Of a stretch of 64,000 nt of DNA, positions 12,522 through 24,611 are shown in pieces (position 1 is the first letter of the stretch; each line of letters begins with the position of its first letter). The notes under the pieces were generated by a model. That model was not told where the DNA came from, ran no database searches, and was given only the letters and a program-made list of their open reading frames with translations. The position numbers and the translations under genes are program-made. The stretch covers positions 1,240,001-1,304,000 of the forward strand of contig JAUDYN010000002.1 of assembly GCA_030407005.1 (NCBI GenBank), read 5' to 3'. The DNA is from Desarmillaria ectypa (Eukaryota > Basidiomycota > Agaricomycetes > Agaricales > Physalacriaceae).

Positions 12522-15500
12522 GATGAGGGGAAAAAAGGTTGTGCAGTGGCAGAAGTTACAATGTCGTGGTGAGAGAGAAGGAGAAGAGGACGAGCGCAGT
12601 CGAGACACTGCAACAGCCATTTTGGAGTCGGAGCACGATCCTTCTTAGCTACACCGCTTTCTGGGTCAGGCGATCATCCGGCATTTTCCGGGTGACGTCT
12701 TTCCGGACCTCCTTTTGCTCTTAGACGCCGTATTCGTAGTCTTTACTTACTTGCAATTGCAGCCTCCCTTGGTTCTCCATACCAACCTTATGGCATGGAA
12801 CTTTTACTCATCCTACCCACGTTAGCTCCTATACCTTCATTAAAGCTTCGGAATAAGAAGGCATCTGGCGGACGGCGAGAAGAGTCCAGTTGGTGCCCAG
12901 AACCGCACTCTGTTGCTAGGCCTGGTACCTCCCTGAGCTCTCTGGCAGTGGTACGGGGGTCGACATCGAAGCCCCTGCGTTTGGAAATCTGTCCATATCG
13001 ATTCCTTATTATGGCATTTCCGAGTCAAACCTTGGACTCCTTGGACCTGGACGAGCCTCAAAAACTGTCTCTCCGGTTCTAGATAACATCTTCCGAGAAC
13101 ATCCGCAGAGCAGACGTCCCTGTGAGCGCCCCATCTCACTCCGCGGACCTTGACCTGGAAAAATTATCGTTGGAGTGGAGTCAATACGACGCAAGTACAT
13201 CCGATGGTTCTAAGTTACCGGGGAACGCAATTGTGGTTACAATTGGAAAGTCGGCAAAGTCGGGAGGCGCCAAATGATTTGACCGACAGGCTGATTCTTT
13301 TCTCTATGATAACCGTCTAACAGCCTAACCACTATCGCAGATACAGATCGCAGGCATTGTGACATTATGAACGGTGGTATTTTTCGTTAGGCCTCGACTC
13401 TCGATCTCCATCTTGATCCCCGGCGGCATCGAGCGACCCTAGGCCTGTTCGACATACCCTTCGCTTTTCAAGAGCCAGCGTCCCTAATTTCAAAGTAACC
13501 AAGTTCTGGAAATTCTTTTACAAGGATCGACCTCCGCGTCGTCATGACAGACAGTACGCGGTGGGCTTATGGCGGCCCGACGCCTATACTACTATTGAGA
13601 TCACATCGGCCTCCTTTATGGATTTAATCATCAAATTGTAAACTGCGCAAACCGGAGCCATTAACGCTTTGGCCAGGAAAACGTCGACTGACCGCCTGCT
13701 AGTGCCTTGTACTTTAGACGGTCAGGGTTTGTGCCTGGATCCTTTTATGAATCGAAGGTGATTACTCGAAAGTCTAGCTTTCAATCGGTGCCTATGAATA
13801 CAAGACCTGTTCACACATGCACCATTATTGTTGGAGGCGTTTGCAGTGCTCAATTTGCGGCGCCCAACGCAAAGCGGCTCAAATGGCCAGATTGCAGGCG
13901 GCGCGTCTGACAGGAGGTCATGCGTCATATCCAACCAGTGGTCGCCCGGCGATTTCAATCCATTCTCATACCTGTTTATGATAATCGATTTTATATCCGG
14001 TGTCGGAGGGCGTCGCCAACTCGTGTTTCTGACATCAAGACACGAGTCTGTTTGGAGTTCCCAAGTCGTTCATGTTTCCTAGTGATTATGTGCCACTGGC
14101 CTCTCCCCTGTTACTTCTATTCCAGGCTTGAATTATTCATATGTCGCGTCTCCGCTATGGTTAATTTCGCGCATTAACTGCACTTAGGGAAACCCCATCG
14201 AAAAGGAGTTGTTCTCACGACACAGTGCAGTAACTATCTACTTCAATCCTTCTGACAATGCGATCAGTTCCATTGGTGGGTCATCTGTTCATGCCTGCCT
14301 TCAACCAATACGATGCTTTCTTTGCCGATGGCTGCCTTATGGACCGATTGTCTTCCGCACTCGGAGAAGAATCTTCATTAACCCTAGAAATTCCACACGA
14401 CTAGCCCAGTCGCCATTCAGCGGCAGGGATCATAGTATGTAACCCTTGGCAGACACGTATTCTTCAGGAAAAATAGTGCGGTACGATCAAGCCGTACTCA
14501 ACGCCACTTGGTTAGTCTCCCCACAGTTTATCAGTTCCATGGCATCTATGCTGATCTACGCACGATCATCGTCAGGTGTTACATTCCTCTTCTGTCGTTC
14601 TTTTATCCCAACTATGGGCCAGTAATTTCCGCTTACATCAGAAACGGGGACATCATTCCGCCAGGTCTCCAGAAGACAAATCACGTAGCGTATGCTATGA
14701 TTGGCATGTCGTGGTCTGTATTACATTACCCATGCCATGGGAAGGGATCGTTTAATATCGCGGCAGAAACTGGGTACGACCCACTTTGGATGGTCGCAAG
14801 CCTGCTGCCGACAAAAGTCCTGCAAATTCACGAGTTCTCGTTCACACGACGTGCTTCCGTTTAGGGGACCCTTACAAAATCCTGGCCGCCGACGATAGCC
14901 GTTCTATCCACCCGGTGTACCCCATACATATTAAAAACACCCGATTTATAAGGGATAACATCACTTGTCAGCATTCTAGAAATCCCGAGCCATAGTCGCG
15001 GGGGGCGGTTTCCCTAAAATAACTTAAACAAGTGTTTCCCCGATCCTCTCCAGAGAACGCAGACACTGTATTACGCCACTCTGTTGAAACATCAATGCAA
15101 CGAAACCTGGCAGGTGAATGCGTGATGTGCCGTAATGTACACGTTGGGCTTGCGCGCCACTGCCCTAATTTCCACTACGCGACTTGACATAATGGAGTAA
15201 ATAGTAGGAGTCACGGTGCCTCCATATACTACATGCCTCGCTGTCTATATCGCGGTCACTTTGCGAAGCCTTAGCAACCCGCCGCTTTCTTTGTCCACGG
15301 ACGTCCGCCAAAACATTTACCCTCGACATGATTACCTTTAAAAGAAGCTCCTTGCAAGCGCGCCTTTCCAAACTTTAAAAGCTGATCTGGCAGTCCCTGA
15401 ATCAACACGACTTCCGATTCGATAGACTGCGACATTACTTATTATGATAACTAGTATGTACTTACACCTAAGAATACACTGCAACAAAGATCGCCGGAAA

Positions 15501-15735
15501 AACAAATACCTAAAAAGTATAATAGATGGCTCGAGGTATCGGATGCAAAAAAGCAGAATAAGATATTTTAGGCCGGATGTGCGAGGTATATGTCTAGGAA
15601 TAGCTTGACAGCGACACAGAAAGAAAGCATCAACGATGAAACACAGCAGGAAACAAATTAAAGAACACCTATAAGCAACAACCCAAACAGAGTAAAGATT
15701 TTGCGACCGGCCGGAAAGTCTGTCCCTCACGGAAA
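12522..15735. other. 3.2-kb gene-poor region with protein-like fragments
   Basis: No complete gene can be built. Some segments look like former coding exons: near 12955-13130 a frame reads VDIEAPAFGNLSISIPYYG; near 13105-13275 another reads SADLDLEKLSLEWSQYDAST and ends at a stop; near 13480-13640 a frame reads FKVTKFWKFFYKDRPPRRHD then stops; and plus-strand ORFs occur at 14508-14864. They lie in different frames, separated by stops, and match no family I recognise. A degraded gene or mobile element is possible. No terminal repeats were seen by eye. Confidence 0.35.
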
Positions 15736-18700
15736 TCAATGATAGTACCCGTTCCCGTCTTCGCCGAAATCAATCCCATCTGATACAGGATGTCCGAGAG
15801 GCGCATTCCCTGTCTGTGCAAAATCCATGAAGTTGCCCGCCCCGCCGCCCCGCGTCTGATGAGGGGAGTGATGGTACCCGACCATGACGCCACTCACATC
15901 CGTCCCGGTCCCAGGGGCGCTGAAACCGAAAGGCTCAAGATCCGTCGAAACGTTGTGATATAGCATACCCTCGCTCTTGATCCCGGCATTCGGGACGGAC
16001 ACCAAGCTCGAGAAGACGGGGGACCGGACACCATTTCCCGTCGTACTCGTCCCTGACGTCGAGGTACCCGTCCCAGGTGGCGTGTACGACGGCCACGAAT
16101 TGGCGCCTGCGGAGCCGTCGGTGCTGTAACCAGTCGTCGGCGCTGAGTCCACCGAAACATGATGAGGTGCGGAAATATTGCTGAGGTTGAGCGGTGGTAG
16201 GTGGTGAATCGAGGCGGGAACTTTGCCGCCGCCGTACATGTCCACATATGATGAAGTTGGTTGCGCTGCGGCTTCCTCAGTGTAGCGCAGATCGATTTCC
16301 CGCAGTGCGCTGCTCGGAGCTTCCGCTGCGTGCGGTGTGTGAGGATGAGAGAAGGACTGAATCGTTCTCTTTCGCATCTTGGCATCCTCCCAAACCATTC
16401 GCAACGTTTCTCGCCGTTCCTCGCTCTTAGAAAAGGCCCATCGCATGGTCGAAAGGGCGGTAAGACATATTCGCACACCTTCCTCGGAGTCATAAATCTG
16501 AAGATAGCTCGACCGAGCCAGAAGAGGCGGAAGGGGTCCGTCGATCCGCGCGTCTGACTCCTGCTTCATGGATCCGAACTGCTGGCGGTCGTCGGGATCA
16601 CCAAGGGTATTGCTTTCCGAGCTAGAAGACAAGAAACCCGCGAAGAAACATCCGTCACGAACCAGCCCTGCATCCCACTTGAACATGCCCGATGTGTCGA
16701 CGACATCGCATGATAGATGATGCTTAATGATGCCTAGGACATACGGAAGAACGCGAAGACACTTTCGGGTCGCCATCGCATGAAGCTGATGAAGGGTATA
16801 ATATGGTGGCGGACTTTGACCATGCGGAGAGCCTTTTGGAGAGGGGTGCGAGGATGCAGCAAACATGGGCTGCGGTGAAGACGCGGATGTTGAAGAAGCT
16901 GACCGAGAAACATATTGCTTAAGGGCTTCCCTAATGATGTTATCTGCATAAAAAGGCGATGCGGTTAGTTCAAAAAAATTTCGAGCGAAAGATAAAATAG
17001 GCACGAACAACATTCAAAAATAAATATCTACGAAGAGACAACGAATGATTAATACCTGAGAGATATCAAGGAAGAAGGTATTAATCATACCTGCCACGCG
17101 CTCGCGAATCGTTCAACCTGTGCATCCGTTTCACTTTCCATCCCGTTGGGTCTTTTGAGCTCTTCGAATTCCCCCCAGCATCGCTCCAGTCCTTCCCAAA
17201 CCTCCCTCATACCCTCACCGTCAACTCCCGCGCCTTCTTCTGCTTTTCTCGCCGCCTTTGCACCAGTTAATACTGCGTGAACCTTGCGGCAGACCGAGCT
17301 GAGATGAAGGGGTATGGAGAAGAGATGCGTGACTTGAAGGTATGGATGGGAGGAAGCCATGAAGGAAGACGATGATGGTGATGATAAGCCAGATGCGCTG
17401 TTGAGGCCAAAATTATAAGGCGGTAGAGTACTTTGAAATGTATCAAGATCGTCTTCCGTTCTAAGTATTTGAAACATAAGATGCCAAGTCGGGAAGTTAA
17501 TGTGCACTAGAAGGCTCACAATATTAATCGGCCGCCCCGCATGCCAGTGGTTATTCCTTCTTGAAGATGAGCATACCAGAAAATCCGTGCTCGTACAATA
17601 GCGTCGTCAGAGGTATGAGAAATAGTAGAAGTGGAGGGCGACGGGGACAAAGCGCATAGCGAATGTGCCTGTAACAATGTCGCCTCATGCATAGTCAGCC
17701 GATCCAGAGGGTTAGCATCTAAGAAGTCCGACGTCAGTCAAAATCAACAACATTTGACATTTGTCCGGACTCACCCTCCAAGAGGGGCAAAATAAGTAAA
17801 AGGACTCGTATTCCGTCCCAGGACGGCTTACGCATAATGCTGTGGTAGTCGACGAGTTCTAAAACTTCGCGCAACATAGCCTCGGTGGTTTCCTTCCTCC
17901 CGACCCGCGACTTTGAAGGATCCCCGTTTCGTCCTTTCGACGGCCGGGAGCTGATACTTGCGCTGCGCGTATTCCGTGGCATGGAGTAGTCGCCATGACC
18001 CATGGAAACACCGCTAGGGTCGTAATCGTGGTCTTCATTCTCCATGGGGACCCCTTGTTCGTCTACGCCAAAAGACGCAGCCCAGACGACAAGGAGGAGG
18101 GCAATAACGCTGCCCTCGTGTCCAAGTAGATGTGTGCCCTTTGAATGCGCGAGGAATCGTCCTGAGAACTCGACGGGGTCAAGGACAGGTCCTACAATGG
18201 ATGGGTTAGTGGCGCAATATACCGGGTGAGTGGCCGACTTACGTTGTACACTAAACCATCGCCAAAAGGGAGAAGAGAAGAATTCGGGTTTGAGCTGGGG
18301 AATGATGCTCGGTAGATGGGTAGCGGGGGAGGCGAAGTGGGAGGAGCCGTTTTGAGAGTCGGTAGCCTTCCCGTAGATAGCTCTAAGATATTTGATGAGG
18401 TAACGCCATGGCGCGAAGGTGTACGACTCACTCGACCTGCTGTAAACGACGACCGCGTCGGAGGAGCTTAACGGCCTTGACGTCGGCGAACTCATCTCTG
18501 TGGGACGTCAATGGAAAAACGTGCATGAAATGTCGGCAATACATACACGCATTTTAACCCCCGCTCCTTGCAGTTGGAACAGGCAGGATTTGGGCCTGCC
18601 GTCGCTATTGGAAGATCCTTAAGGTCACAGCGCACTCTGTTGCCAGTCAGTACTTGTAGGTCGAACGGGCAAGGTCGAACGCACCTCCGCATTCGGCATG

Positions 18701-18821
18701 CCCCACAAGCCGAAAACTGTTGGCGCGACGACTTGGGCTGGCCAGAGGGTCGACGAAGGTAGGGTGCAGAAGCACCACGAGAAGAAGTGGGAGACGACGT
18801 CGATGGTGTCCTGGGAGACAT
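15736..18821 (-). CDS. Zn2Cys6 fungal transcription factor with fungal_trans domain
   Basis: A nuclear DNA-binding regulator. The binuclear zinc cluster is complete across two exons: CGACRMRR joined to VRCDLKDLP, then ACSNCKERGLKCV, giving CxxC-x6-C twice with a 15-residue loop. The start at 18821 (MSPRTPSTSSPTSSRGASAP) gives a Ser/Pro-rich N-terminus. The middle homology region contains DAVVVYSRSSESYTFAPWRY, VIALLLVVWAASFGVDEQGV, DANPLDRLTMHEA, RARIFWYAHLQEGITTGMRG and DDLDTFQSTLPPYNFGLN, in the style of the XlnR-like fungal_trans fold. The last exon is long (about 425 residues), low-complexity and ends DGIDFGEDGNGYYH at 15736; an acidic, Gly/Ser-rich tail of this kind often acts as an activation region. 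Target genes cannot be inferred. Confidence 0.85.
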
Positions 18822-20064
18822 GGGTAGCAGCGACGACGGGGGGAAAACAGAGGACAGGTAGAGGCCGGAAAAGAAGAATATAAGGGAAGAGGCGATACGA
18901 ATGGAACGGATCTGGATGGATATATTGAGATCTCATGTCGATTACGAGGAAAATAATGATCGTATATAATCGGAAAAGTAATAAAAATAATTGCAAAAGT
19001 GGAGGAGGGTGTTCTTAGCCAAGTTTAGCGTCGAGGGCTTGATTCCGAGAAGCGTGACGCGTTACAGATCCCTGCCGATCCTGGTTGTCTCGATGAATTG
19101 TTCCCAGCATATATTGCAGGCACTCTTGCGGCGAGACTGCATGACTGTATAAGCGGCCTGCCCTGGTATGCGCTATTGCATGCCAATTCTATTAGTTCGA
19201 TTCAGTAATTGGCTACGGATGCAGTCTGAGCAATCAAATGCTCTGCAGCTGTTGACCGGATTTTTGACGTCAAGCCGACCTCCATTTTAGGATGAATGCA
19301 TGGTTTTGCCCCCGTTTGCGGTTGCCCTTTTTTCGTCGTTGCCAGTGGCACCAACCGGCGATATGGATCTATACAAGATATCCAAATTTGGTATACACCG
19401 TCCAGCAGAGTGGCTTTCTTTTCCCATCAAGCGGAGTTTATATCTTGAACTCAATCTTGCATCCCACACAACTTTGCAGGTTCTCTATCACAAACAAACC
19501 ACAATTCACGCTTCTCGACATCAGAATGGACGACATGCACCAGAATAGCGACAATGAGAAATCATCAACTCCAAGTCCCCGTCTGTACCAGGTGCTTCTA
19601 GTTCCCACGTACTTAGTGCCCTTTACTTTCCAGCTGCACTAGATTCTTCCATCCATCGATCCTCAACTGTTCAAATGCGACTACGAACGGAGCGGACAAG
19701 GGCGGAAAATGCTCATAGATCAGCATTACTCTATCGTACGTACTCCGCCAGTCCGACTGACGCTCCCTCGGTGCGATCCATATTCCAAGTCATTCCATAT
19801 GGTCTATACCGTGAGACTTCCGTCCAGTTAATTCATGTCCCTTTCACTTTGTGCTCTGTCTATACTGCGGCGACGGCCTTGTAAAAAGTCATTTCTCCGG
19901 ACGTTTTACCGTACATCCATCATCTAGTGTCATTCAATCAATCACGTTTCTCCGACGCTTGACAGCGCGTTCCGTATATGTACCAGTACGACCAACTCAA
20001 TACTTCACTACATCATGCATGTGCATGTACCATACGCCTACGGTTCATTAATTCTCGTGAAAAT
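18822..20064. other. intergenic, with one possible degraded 5' coding piece
   Basis: On the plus strand an ATG at 19525 opens MDDMHQNSDNEKSSTPSPRL, which runs out after about 38 residues. A neighbouring frame stays open for about 100 codons from near 19590 to 19884 (GASSSHVLSALYFPAALDSS and on). The two would need a frame change to join, and no fitting intron was seen. Otherwise nothing is recognised. Confidence 0.3.
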
Positions 20065-22174
20065 TCAAGTTAGGCCGGCCCTCTTCAGCGCCCGCCGCAG
20101 CTCCCCAGTGGTCCGTTGATCTGGGTTCAGTTTGCGATCCTTCGCCATTTTCTCCGCGTCTTTGCCGTATTTTTTAACAAGCTTCAGAAGATATTCCAGC
20201 TCGCCTTTAGCTGTATGGCGAGGTCCCGATCCTGTGAGCGCAATCGAAAGTGTAGTCTGCGTCTTATTTGTCGGAACAGCGGATAAGCGTTCGAGCTCTG
20301 GAAGAAAGCCGGATTCGGTCAGTACTGATACGCCGAAGAAGTACGAGCAAGAGATCGGGAACAAGAAACTAACTTCGTCAACGATCCTCCGCTCCGAGTC
20401 GGCAATTAAATCGCGACGGGCGAAGCAAAGCTAAGGACAGAAGCAGAGAACGCCCGCCTCCGCCTGAACCGTGCGAACTTTCCCTCCGTCTGCATATAGA
20501 GAAATGAGACGAAAGCGGCATCAAGACGCCCGTCCAAGCCTTTCAAAAAGTTCAAAGACAGAAGAGGTAGCGCAATGGAGACAGGCGGAAGGCGGAAGGC
20601 GTCATCAAGAGCAAAGAAACAAAATAGAAAATAGAAAGAGACGGTGCCCGCAGAGTAAACGGATGTAGAATCGAAAGAAGAACCGCGCGAATCACCAAAG
20701 CAATTCAACGCGCCTTGAGATCCAGGAACCTGGTGCATCATGACGTCGGCGAGCGCCGCATAGAGTAACACTAGGAGCATCAAGAACGTATGTGCATCCA
20801 TTAACATGAATTAAAGTGTAAAAGGCCAGTGGTGCGCAAAATCGGAAGGGCAATGAAGATCCGCATGCCCAATAGGTCCTGATGCCGATTAAAGAATAAT
20901 GCACGAAAAAAAAGTCCCTCCATACGGTGAATCAGATGTGTCCACACTGCGAACGGATGGAAGGGTGCAGCACGCCGGCTAGAATCCGGGACGCCCACTT
21001 GGAGTACAAAGTGGGACTCGACGGAAAAGACAAAAATTAAAAGAAAAGCCAACAAGGTGACACCTATCATCGTCACTTGGTTTGACCTCCGGAATGATGC
21101 ACGTAAGCCGAAACGAAGGAATTAATAACGGAACACCAAGTCCGTGCCGCCACGGACAACATTGTGGTCGAAGATGTATGTCAAAAAGGAAAGTCTGTGG
21201 CAGAGTGATATGGGGCACAAAGAAGACACAATTTAACAACGAGAAGATGGAGCGTGAAGCGAGGACAGAATAAAATGGGAAATGAAGGGCATCACCAAAG
21301 TAGCTCTCACCTTTAACGACGTCGCCATCTTTTCCTGTAGGTCTTCGTGTCTCTGAACCACCTAAATCCGCGACCCATTTTTGGAGGACTTTCTGATCTA
21401 CATCGGGTTCCAATGTTTCCATATCAATGTCTCTCCCAGGACTATTAGGATTGTTGCCCTCCTGCTCTGGTAATTCAACGCGCAGCACATTGCCCCCATC
21501 ATCTCGAATGATTCTACCATACCCTTGGGGCAGCTTCATTGATTCACTAGCTTGTGCTGCCTCTGAATCAGGCGCAACCTGCACCGGAGGAAGATCGTCA
21601 ATGGTCTCCTCCAAGGGCTCAGCGCCACCTGACGCAGATGGGTTTAGGTCGTGGATAAGTCCGAGGGCAGCGTAGCTGAAACAGAATAATCAGCACTCAT
21701 ACCATAAATAGCGCGAAGCAGGATTGTCAAAAGGTAATGTCGTGAAACGACAGCGCAGTCCTCAGGCTGAGTTCAACGTTGAAGCCAAGCATAGATGCGG
21801 GCCCGTACATCATGACGAACCAGTAGCAGCGTCCATATGAACTTCAAAATGAGAATCAAATCGGAAATACTAGTTTGGACAGCTGAAGGTGACCGTGCTG
21901 ACAGAATCTACGAGGCCGCAATACGAAAGGGACAGCAAGTATGCTGTAAGTGTCCGTCGACGCACTTTTGTCTGACAGTTTTCCTGCTGTCCCATGCCTC
22001 TTGTAGGACTTTGGGTCCGCGGATTGCTGTTTCAATATGAGCCGCGAGTTTGTACAAGAATATATTGACAACTCAACGCGGCGTTTTCTTCAAGTTCCGC
22101 TTTGCGTGTTTAGACTGAGAGATTGCCCTGTGCGACCCCGACCTGGCCTTTCTACGCTGCCGAGGGTTTGCCAT
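20065..22174 (-). CDS. NOP16: ribosome biogenesis protein NOP16
   Basis: A nucleolar 60S assembly factor. Start at 22174 gives a very basic N-terminus (MANPRQRRKARSGSHRAISQ, SKHAKRNLKKTP). Short introns lead to IRGPKVLQEAWDSRKTVRQ and then YAALGLIHDLNPSASGG, both family hallmarks. The exon at about 21312-21675 contains PQGYGRIIRDDGGNVLRVEL and KWVADLGG, ending GDVVK. The last exon starts at 20297 with ELERLSAVP and ends YGKDAEKMAKDRKLNPDQRT, TGELRRALKRAGLT. Joining VVK to ELERL restores the expected family sequence and defines an intron of about 1,013 nt (20298-21310), far longer than others here. It shares a 219-bp divergent promoter with QCR10. Confidence 0.87.
20406..20807 (-). other. 133-codon ORF inside the long NOP16 intron
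   Basis: This same-strand ORF lies wholly within the 1.0-kb NOP16 intron. It begins MLMDAHTFLMLLVLLYAALA, which resembles a secretion signal, continues with hydrophobic Phe/Leu-rich sequence, and ends in a basic patch (FARFRRRRAFSASV). No family is recognised. The intron is pyrimidine-rich on this strand, which alone favours Leu/Phe/Ser codons, so chance is a fair explanation. Confidence 0.15.
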
Positions 22175-22393
22175 TCAGTCTTTAGAGAAACAAAGTGTCA
22201 GGGTTGTCCAAATTCCAAGCTGGCGTAGACGTATAGAAGCAGAGAACTGAGGCTCAGAAGGATTCCTTCGTGGCCCAGTACGAGTCCAAAAATAGACCAA
22301 TAAAATAAATGGCATCACATGATCATTCCGGCAATATCCGGAAAGGTTCCCGCTGTCGTCCGCATCGTTGAGGAACATTCTTCTTCATATACC
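22175..22393. promoter_or_regulatory. shared divergent promoter of NOP16 and QCR10
   Basis: A 219-bp gap lies between the NOP16 start (minus) and the QCR10 start (plus). It must hold both 5' UTRs and core promoters. No TATA box stands out. Confidence 0.4.
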
Positions 22394-22778
22394 ATGTCTA
22401 GAATTCAGTACGCTGCTAGATCTCCCTTCCAACTCGCCAGCACAGTACGATTATATTTTGGCCTGACGGTTTTTGTCCGACTCACTGCTTTTTCTTCCAG
22501 CTCACGAAGCCCTGGGTTGGGACGCTAGGAATATGGGGAGCTGGAGCTGGGACAGCTGCACTATTGGTACGCAATATACCTATACATGTCGACCGCTCAT
22601 CTAACGCCACCCATTCAGTTCCTTTCTGTAACGCCTCTTGTCCGACGTGAACTGCTCGTCAAAGTTCCTCTGGTATATCACGATTTCTCGAATCATATCA
22701 GAAGTTCTGACCGGCTCTTCTCTTCAGCTGGGTAGCTACTACGAAGACAAGGTGCCTGCTTCGGATAAACCCTTTTAA
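22394..22778 (+). CDS. QCR10: cytochrome bc1 complex subunit 10 (QCR10)
   Basis: A small single-pass accessory subunit of mitochondrial respiratory complex III. Four exons give 73 residues: MSRIQYAARSPFQLAST, then LTKPWVGTLGIWGAGAGTAA LL, then FLSVTPLVRRELLVKVPL, then LGSYYEDKVPASDKPF, with stop TAA at 22776-22778. The hydrophobic second exon forms the inner-membrane helix. The end GSYYEDKVPASDKPF is the conserved family tail. No single exon exceeds 22 codons. Size and layout agree with fungal Qcr10. Confidence 0.88.
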
Positions 22779-23201
22779 ACGAACGAATCCCATGTCCATT
22801 GTTGTGATTCGATCGGCGACAGACTTAAATTTGTTCCCGCATCGGCCAAGTTTTAGCCAGATGGGCATGTAATACGGCATAGAATACCAACCATTTTTGC
22901 GAGGTCCTGCATATGTTCAAATTGATATCAGCTACCTATCATTAGGACCCGTGTGGTCTTGCCATTTAGGAATTAGACGTCCAGTGGGTTACACTTGACA
23001 CAAAGTTGAGGAAGGCCATACTCATACGTGTTCATGTTGCTGTGCGATCAATGGTACGTATGTTCGTGATCACATTTAAAGAACATTCCTGTCGTCCCTT
23101 GTCAGCCCAAGGGCCTTCACTTGTGATAAGTGTTAACGTTGTGATACATTAAATTTGAAGACAGATACAGATCCAAACCATGGAGTCGTCGCCACACAGG
23201 G
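22779..23201. other. convergent 3' intergenic region
   Basis: This gap lies between the 3' ends of QCR10 and the HAD hydrolase gene. No ORF with recognisable content was found; it presumably contains both terminators. Confidence 0.4.
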
Positions 23202-24611
23202 TTATAGTTTACTCACTTTGTCCTCTTTGTGCAGTCTCTCCCCTTTACCTGTAAGGTCAATGCCTAATTTGACCTCTAGCTGTCGCACTGCGTCCAATGT
23301 ACCTCCGATGGGAACGTCTGCAAAATTATTGGCATGATGAGTCAAGTTGCTATGACGCCAAGAAGGGGCCTGGAGGGCTTCCACAAGTATGTCAAAGACA
23401 CTCACGAATGGTCTCCATTCCAAGTTTCTTAGCTGCCTTAAGGTTTCTGTGTCATGAAGAAATGAGAATTAGCGGGCCGAGGTAACGGTCGGACGGGACG
23501 GGTAGTTATATTAACATACATTCCGATATCGTCAAGGAATATAGCCTCTCGGGGTTCCAGATTGTTTCGTTTGCATGCGAGAAGATAAAACTCGGGTTCA
23601 GGTTTCCTGTGTACGCGAGCGCGTAAACATGATCACAAAGGAGCTTGGTAAGAAAGGAGCTGACCTCATACCCATGACACTACTATCGCAGAAATCATCA
23701 AACAAGGATCGGAGTCGCTGCGGTGTAGCACCTCCTTCGTCCCAGCCAAGGAACTCGAGTTCTGAAGGGGGAATCTGATTGTCCGCGCCGGGCCTTGCGT
23801 AGTTATTGGTCAGAGCGATGATGTTGTGTCTTCCGGCAGCTATCATAAGGGCCAGTATTCAATGATCAAACGTAAATCAAACAATTTGAGAGCTCTCACC
23901 ACGAATGCGGCGGATCGCCTCTAGAATATGGGGATCGTATTCCACGGACAATCTCATCATCGCGCCGAAAAGCTGAACTCAGCAATTCAGTCCAGCAACT
24001 GGGTTTGAAAATGCAGACGGTCAACTGACCTCTCGCCCGTCAACATTGAGTATTTTCGGCAAGCGCGGGCAGTCTTAGTAACTGGGTTAGTTTGGCAAAT
24101 TAATATGACGCCAAGTCGCACCGATATTACGACGTCCGCAGTACGCTTTGTACCACTTGTTTCCATTCTCCGTGTCGGATAGGTCACGACTAAACGCCTC
24201 ATAGAACGGCAGCAAGGACAACTCTCCTCTCTCAAATTTCTGCCAGGCGCCTTGATGGCCTCTTTCTACGCTGATCATCAGATAGATATATCAGTGTCCG
24301 GTGGGCGCGCACTGAAGATAGCCGATGATAAAGACGTACATGGAGCAGTTGAGGTAATTATCAGGAATTCCATGGTCACGTTCATAAGCGGCGATGGCGA
24401 TAAAGGGACTACGGACTACTACCCCGCCAACCTGTGCTAAAATATCAAAACGAGCCGCCGAATAATTTGCAGCTTTCAAAGATCATGCCAGCGTCGGAGA
24501 CTGGTTTCCTCGCAGCATAATGTTGCCACAGAGTGCAAATTTCGGCCGCTGAGAGAGAGGACTGCAGTGACGTACGTCAAAAATAACAGCTTTGATATGA
24601 GGGGATGTCAT
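23202..24611 (-). CDS. HAD-superfamily hydrolase (sEH N-terminal phosphatase/ACAD10-like)
   Basis: A haloacid dehalogenase-fold hydrolase, probably a phosphatase. The first exon MTSPHIKAVIFD joins VGGVVVRSPFIAIAAYERDH, giving motif I with the nucleophile Asp in FDVGGV. The second acidic residue is Gly, as in YihX-like members. Motif II is ALTNNY, motif III is the Lys in RKPEPEFYLLACKRNN, and motif IV is AIFLDDIGMNLKAAKKLGM. The cap region includes GHQGAWQKFERGELSLLPFY EAFSRDL, typical of the soluble-epoxide-hydrolase N-domain subgroup. The protein ends KGERLHKEDKVSKL; the terminal SKL matches a type-1 peroxisomal targeting signal, so peroxisomal location is likely. About seven exons. Substrate unknown. 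Confidence 0.85.

Noticed and set aside
15894..16493. 199-codon ORF in another frame of the transcription factor's last exon
   Set aside because: Same strand, shifted frame; the other frame continues the protein and has the expected ending.
21680..22174. Idea that NOP16 is a 5'-truncated pseudogene
   Set aside because: The basic N-terminal exon and the IRGPKVLQEAWD exon were found on the minus strand at 22174 and below, joined by ordinary introns.
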